Below are positions 60,765-64,000 of a stretch of 64,000 bases of DNA, piece by piece. The notes below the pieces were generated by a model that saw only the letters and a program-made list of their open reading frames with translations, did no database searches and was not told the DNA's origin. The stretch is from NCBI GenBank assembly GCA_943736015.1, contig OX031059.1:17670001-17734000 (forward strand), written 5' to 3'. Source of the DNA: Tridacna crocea. Lineage: Eukaryota; Mollusca; Bivalvia; Cardiida; Cardiidae. The position numbers and the translations under genes were made by a program. The first letter of the stretch is position 1, and each line of letters opens with the position of its first letter.

Positions 60765-63700
60765 CTGAAATGAATAGTAAGGATCCACTACTTCTTTTTA
60801 GCCAATAAAATATGCCTAGACAATATGTAAAATATGCTGATTGTCAAAAATATTTAGACAGTCACCTACAAAATGTATGGGTTGTCAATAACTTCTCTGA
60901 GCTTGAAGTACATATCTTCAGAAATCACAATAGACATTACATATTATTATACTGCAAAGGAATTTCTCCTGATCTGATTGGTTAACATGCCGGGAACATA
61001 TATGTTCCCTAGCAAATACCATGTAAAGTCAGTTTCCCTTTCGAGTAAACATCACTACACATGCAACTAAACATCCAAACTGGCAGCATCAATTGATCAC
61101 CAGACTGCACATTTATGCACCAAACTGCATGTTTTAGTGACGTCAGTTTCCAGTGATGTCAATTTTCATTGAATTGGGGCACTCAGAAGGGTATTGCTAT
61201 TTTGTCTGCATACTCAATTTGTGAGATTATAAAACATGAAAATTTTGCTTAAAGTTCTTTGAAAGGGTAAAACTTTGCTGTATAATAAATTTGTTGCACG
61301 CTCAGGTGGCAGGGGACTTGGAAACTTGTTCATGGTCGTGTCGAATAATGTTGCCACCTTGCCTTCCACTCGGAACGACATGGTTCATCACAGCCATGAA
61401 TAAGTTTCCAAGTCCCCTGCCACCTGACCGTACAACTAATAATGTCGAAGTTTTAGCTGAATTATGACAGAGACAAGGCAAAAGATGCAATCTTTCAACA
61501 TTTCCTTCAAAAACAGCTTGACTAATTAATTGTAATATGGTACAATTTCTCTGAGAGGCCACCTCTATTAAGCAATCAACTTGTTTTTAGTAAGCATAGA
61601 CTTAGTAACTAAAGAAGGCATATATTTTGAAATGTACCTGAATTCAGATAACACCTGTATTGAGAGAGCACAAATGTAAATGTGTCGCAGGTACTTGAAC
61701 AATTTTAGACTATTCTGAATTCAAAGCATTTGCTGACAACATATTAACTTTAGCTAAAATGGTGGTAATTGTCTGTGAAAGTGTAGAAAACCTTGGTGGA
61801 AAAGGAGAAAATGCTGGTTACCAGCATTTTCTCCTTTTCCAACAAGGTTTTCAAAAGGCTATTTCCCCAGGGTTGTTAAAACTTCGAGACTGTGTTGTAA
61901 AGAATTAATACAGATTTGAGTATACTTCAAACATTTAACTTACCTTGCAATTTGGAGTTGAACTAACATGTGGAAGGACAAATGATAAAACATCTATGTC
62001 TGCCACATCACACTCACTGACTTGCTTTACAGTTTCATTTGTACATCTCATCAGAATGGTGTAATAATGTGTAGGTACTGCCACTTTCGAGCCAACTTTC
62101 ACAAAGCTGTAATAGATTGTAGCTAGGTTAGCATCCAAACACGTAAATGAAGTAAGGTACATATCATTTTCTCCACATATATTTTTTAACACAGTATCTT
62201 TCAAGGTCACTTTGAACTGTGCAAAGCAAGAAATGGCTACTCATGTGGCACAGTTTGTTGCACTTTTTCATGCATGTCTCTTTGTATGTCATCTATCTTT
62301 CTATTTACCTCATTGGCGGTCTTAAAGCTTCACAACACAATCTCAAGGGATGACTTCCCTGAGAAAGAAAGCTTTTGCAAACCTGTGGAAAAAGAACATG
62401 CTGGTTAACAGCATTTTCTCCTTTTCCCACAATATTTTCTACCATGCCAAAGACAGAGCTCATCATTTGAGCTATATATTTAATTTGTTGTCTGAAAATG
62501 CCTTTAATTATGACTTAAGTCAAAATGTTTGTCCGTTGGTAAAGATTTACTGCTGTTTTGAGTCAATTCAAACAATATTCAAATAGTCATAGCAGCAACT
62601 TTTAAATGTATGTTTCCTAGTTTTTACTAGCACAGGGCTGTGCTTTATTCAACTATGAAAACTAATGCCCGAGAAAATACACCAATAATTCTATACCAAT
62701 AATTTTAAAACTCAAATACATGCATGGGAAGCAGTTAGAATACCACAATGGACAGAAAAAATCTGTCTCCGCACACTGTGAAAAACAGTCTTGTGTGATC
62801 TAAAATTTTCTCAGGCTGCTTGAATCAGATACAAGCACAGGGAAAGACAACAGCTCAATAAATAACAGGTATAGGGCTTCAGAGGGTATGTTACAAGCAT
62901 TTCTTCTTTTGCCTCAATGTTTCCAAAGTGGTCTGAAGTATGACAAAAAAAGACTGTCTAGAAAGTAACAAAATAATTACCACACTTACACTTGTTGTAC
63001 AGCCTCATCATCAACTCTACCATCATAGTTCCTGTCAAACACTGGTCCTGAAGTGACATGTACTGTCCTGTGCTTCCTCACAAAGGCACTTATTGATGAT
63101 AAAAGGGAACTCCATATACCTGTCCATATCACAAATAAACCTGTACCAAAATCCATGTAACTCTGCAGCTAATGGCATTTGAAATCTTGAGAAAGGAGCA
63201 ATTACTTGTAAAATGCAATTGCTTCCCTTTGAATGTTTTCCATACAAGTTATAGATATCTCTCAAAAACAGTTTGATGATTACATAACGAAGTTGACTCA
63301 GTCACTAGACATACCAACTTGCAATCTTTAACCCCTAGAGCACTACATAAACCTACCCACACATTTACAGCCATAAACATTATCTAAATTAGAGCTGTCA
63401 CGGAATGTGACTTAATACCCCTACATGCGCTCTGACAGAAACAGGCAATTACTACTATTTTGTACACAGACTGACGCAGAGACAGACACATAGACACACA
63501 GGCTTATTCCAGTATACCCCCCCCCCCCAAAAAAAATGTTTTGCAGGGGTATAACAAATGCAATTTGTTGATTACTTTGGCCCAGAATGTTTTAGCAAAG
63601 TGACAGTGTAGATCAAGATCATACACATTTTGTGCAGTCTGATGCTGTTATACACTGGCCGCAAAGCCAACTTAGTTTTTACAGCTAATAATTTATACAA

Positions 63701-64000
63701 TCAAGAATTTCAGTGCCTCTGACAGCAACTGTTTTGTGGCAGTGTCCAATTCATGCTCTTGACTCCAAGTAAGTTTTCATGTCCATAAGATAATTTCAAC
63801 CCTAGCAATAATAATGTTGCCCCTTTTAGAACAAAAAATACTTACAACATATCGAAATTTTACTTTTGAAAGTTGGTTTGAAAAATGAAAATGGAAACCA
63901 AAGTTCAATTGTCAAAATAGTGTTATCTAAATACCTGTATAGAATCCAGAATACATAGGAACTAAGATGGAAGACAATCTGTGAACATCTGCGGATTCTG
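60618..64000 (-). CDS. ENPP: ENPP gene C, 3' end (four exons, 5' part outside window)
   Basis: Four minus-strand exons encode the end of an ENPP nuclease-like domain, with the same intron positions and phases as module B: 64000-63935 (partial), 63119-62990, 62106-61944 and 60764-60618. Motifs seen are ILVPMYSGF, GPVFDRNYDGRVD, VPTHYYTIL, LSFVLPHV and [16 protein letters not shown]. The gene is a paralogue of the plus-strand gene and converges on it. Whether it too has tandem modules cannot be seen here. Confidence 0.93.
60942..61437. mobile_element. Repeat with ATACTGCAAAG ends, copy 2 with long hairpin
   Basis: TTATACTGCAAAGGAATTTC at 60948 and CTTTGCTGTATAATAAATTT near 61270 are the inverted ends. 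After them, CAGGTGGCAGGGGACTTGG (about 61303) and its inverted copy (about 61410-61430) form a hairpin with arms of about 30 bp. It lies in the last intron of gene C, while copy 1 is in the module B intron after exon B9. Confidence 0.6.
61692..61908 (-). mobile_element. TTAA hairpin MITE family 1 in the last gene C intron
   Basis: GAACAATTTTAGACTATTC to TTGTAAAGAATTAA. The core arms have both become GGTGGAAAAGG and CCTTTTCCAAC-like, nearly paired. Confidence 0.68.
61944..62106 (-). CDS. ENPP gene C, exon C-1
   Basis: The exon encodes FVKVGSKVAVPTHYYTILMR, then CTNETVKQVSECDVADIDVL and SFVLPHVSSTPNCK. Acceptor ATTACAG, donor AAG|GTAAGT. It is one codon longer than B15, with the same phases. 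Confidence 0.94.
62322..62549 (+). mobile_element. TTAA hairpin MITE family 1 in gene C intron
   Basis: TTAAAGCTTCACAACACAAT. The left arm is shortened (AACCTGTGGAAAAAGAACATG). The right end is TTGGTAAAGATTTA. Confidence 0.62.
62990..63119 (-). CDS. ENPP gene C, exon C-2: calcium-loop motif
   Basis: The exon encodes IWSSLLSSISAFVRKHRTVH, then VTSGPVFDRNYDGRVDDEAV. The calcium loop D-x-N-x-D-G-x-x-D is intact. It is 130 nt, one codon shorter than B14. The donor at GT|GTAAGT keeps phase 2. Confidence 0.92.
63388..63552 (-). mobile_element. Short repeat of the GACAGCTCTAGTTT family, minus strand
   Basis: The plus strand reads AGAGCTGTCACGGAATGTGA, later ACACATAGACACACAGGC, a C run and GGGGTATA; this is the reverse of the copies at 35.7 and 53.5 kb. 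It lies in the intron between exons C-3 and C-2. Confidence 0.5.
63590..63680. mobile_element. Hairpin MITE family 2, partial copy
   Basis: AGTGTAGATCAAGATCATAC and GTGCAGTCTGATGC are the remaining arms, in the intron of gene C. Confidence 0.42.
63935..64000 (-). CDS. ENPP gene C, exon C-3 (partial)
   Basis: On the minus strand this reads ESADVHRLSSILVPMYSGFY and ends in phase 1 at G|GTATTT. It is the counterpart of exons A1 and B13. The upstream part is cut by the window edge. Confidence 0.85.

Overview
The window is eukaryotic genomic DNA, very AT-rich and crowded with short non-autonomous transposons. tRNA-derived SINEs, SINE-like tails made of CAACC repeats, and hairpin-bounded tandem-repeat elements of the kind common in bivalves suggest a mollusc, most likely a bivalve. 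This is an inference from repeat style and not a species identification.

The only protein-coding genes I can support belong to the ectonucleotide pyrophosphatase/phosphodiesterase (ENPP) family. Plus-strand exons run from base 1 to 37120. Four exons (1-5194) encode the C-terminal nuclease-like half of one ENPP module (module A). Sixteen exons (7491-37120) encode a complete second module (module B, about 688 residues, all catalytic residues present) that ends in a stop codon. The last module A exon ends in phase 2 at a strong donor, and the first module B exon opens with the single base needed to complete that codon. I see no start or signal-peptide exon between them, so the simplest reading is one gene encoding a protein with at least two tandem ENPP modules. 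A separate ENPP gene (gene C) enters from the right on the minus strand. Its last four exons (64000 down to 60618) share exon phases and nearly the same exon sizes with module B. The two genes therefore converge tail to tail around a 23-kb gene-poor interval.

The introns and the interval 37.1-60.6 kb are mostly mobile DNA. The dominant family has about 60 recognisable copies of about 230 bp, bounded by TTAA and short inverted repeats, with an almost perfect 27-bp-arm hairpin in the middle. It looks like a piggyBac-type MITE. A second TTAA-bounded hairpin family, a hAT-like element with an 8-bp target duplication nested inside a first-family copy, several tRNA-derived SINEs, tandem-array elements, and a foldback element present in two copies fill most of the rest.

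The most unusual item is a 527-bp LTR-retrotransposon in miniature at 40770-41296. Its 203-bp terminal repeats carry a tRNA-like Pol III promoter, its primer-binding site matches tRNA-Pro, and an empty allele of its insertion site is present in the related repeat copy at 58.9 kb.

Two diverged copies of a small two-membrane-segment reading frame (43.6-44.2 and 52.0-52.4 kb, minus strand), both broken, and a fragment of a CENP-B/pogo-type transposase complete the list. No rRNA, CRISPR array or intact tRNA gene was seen.
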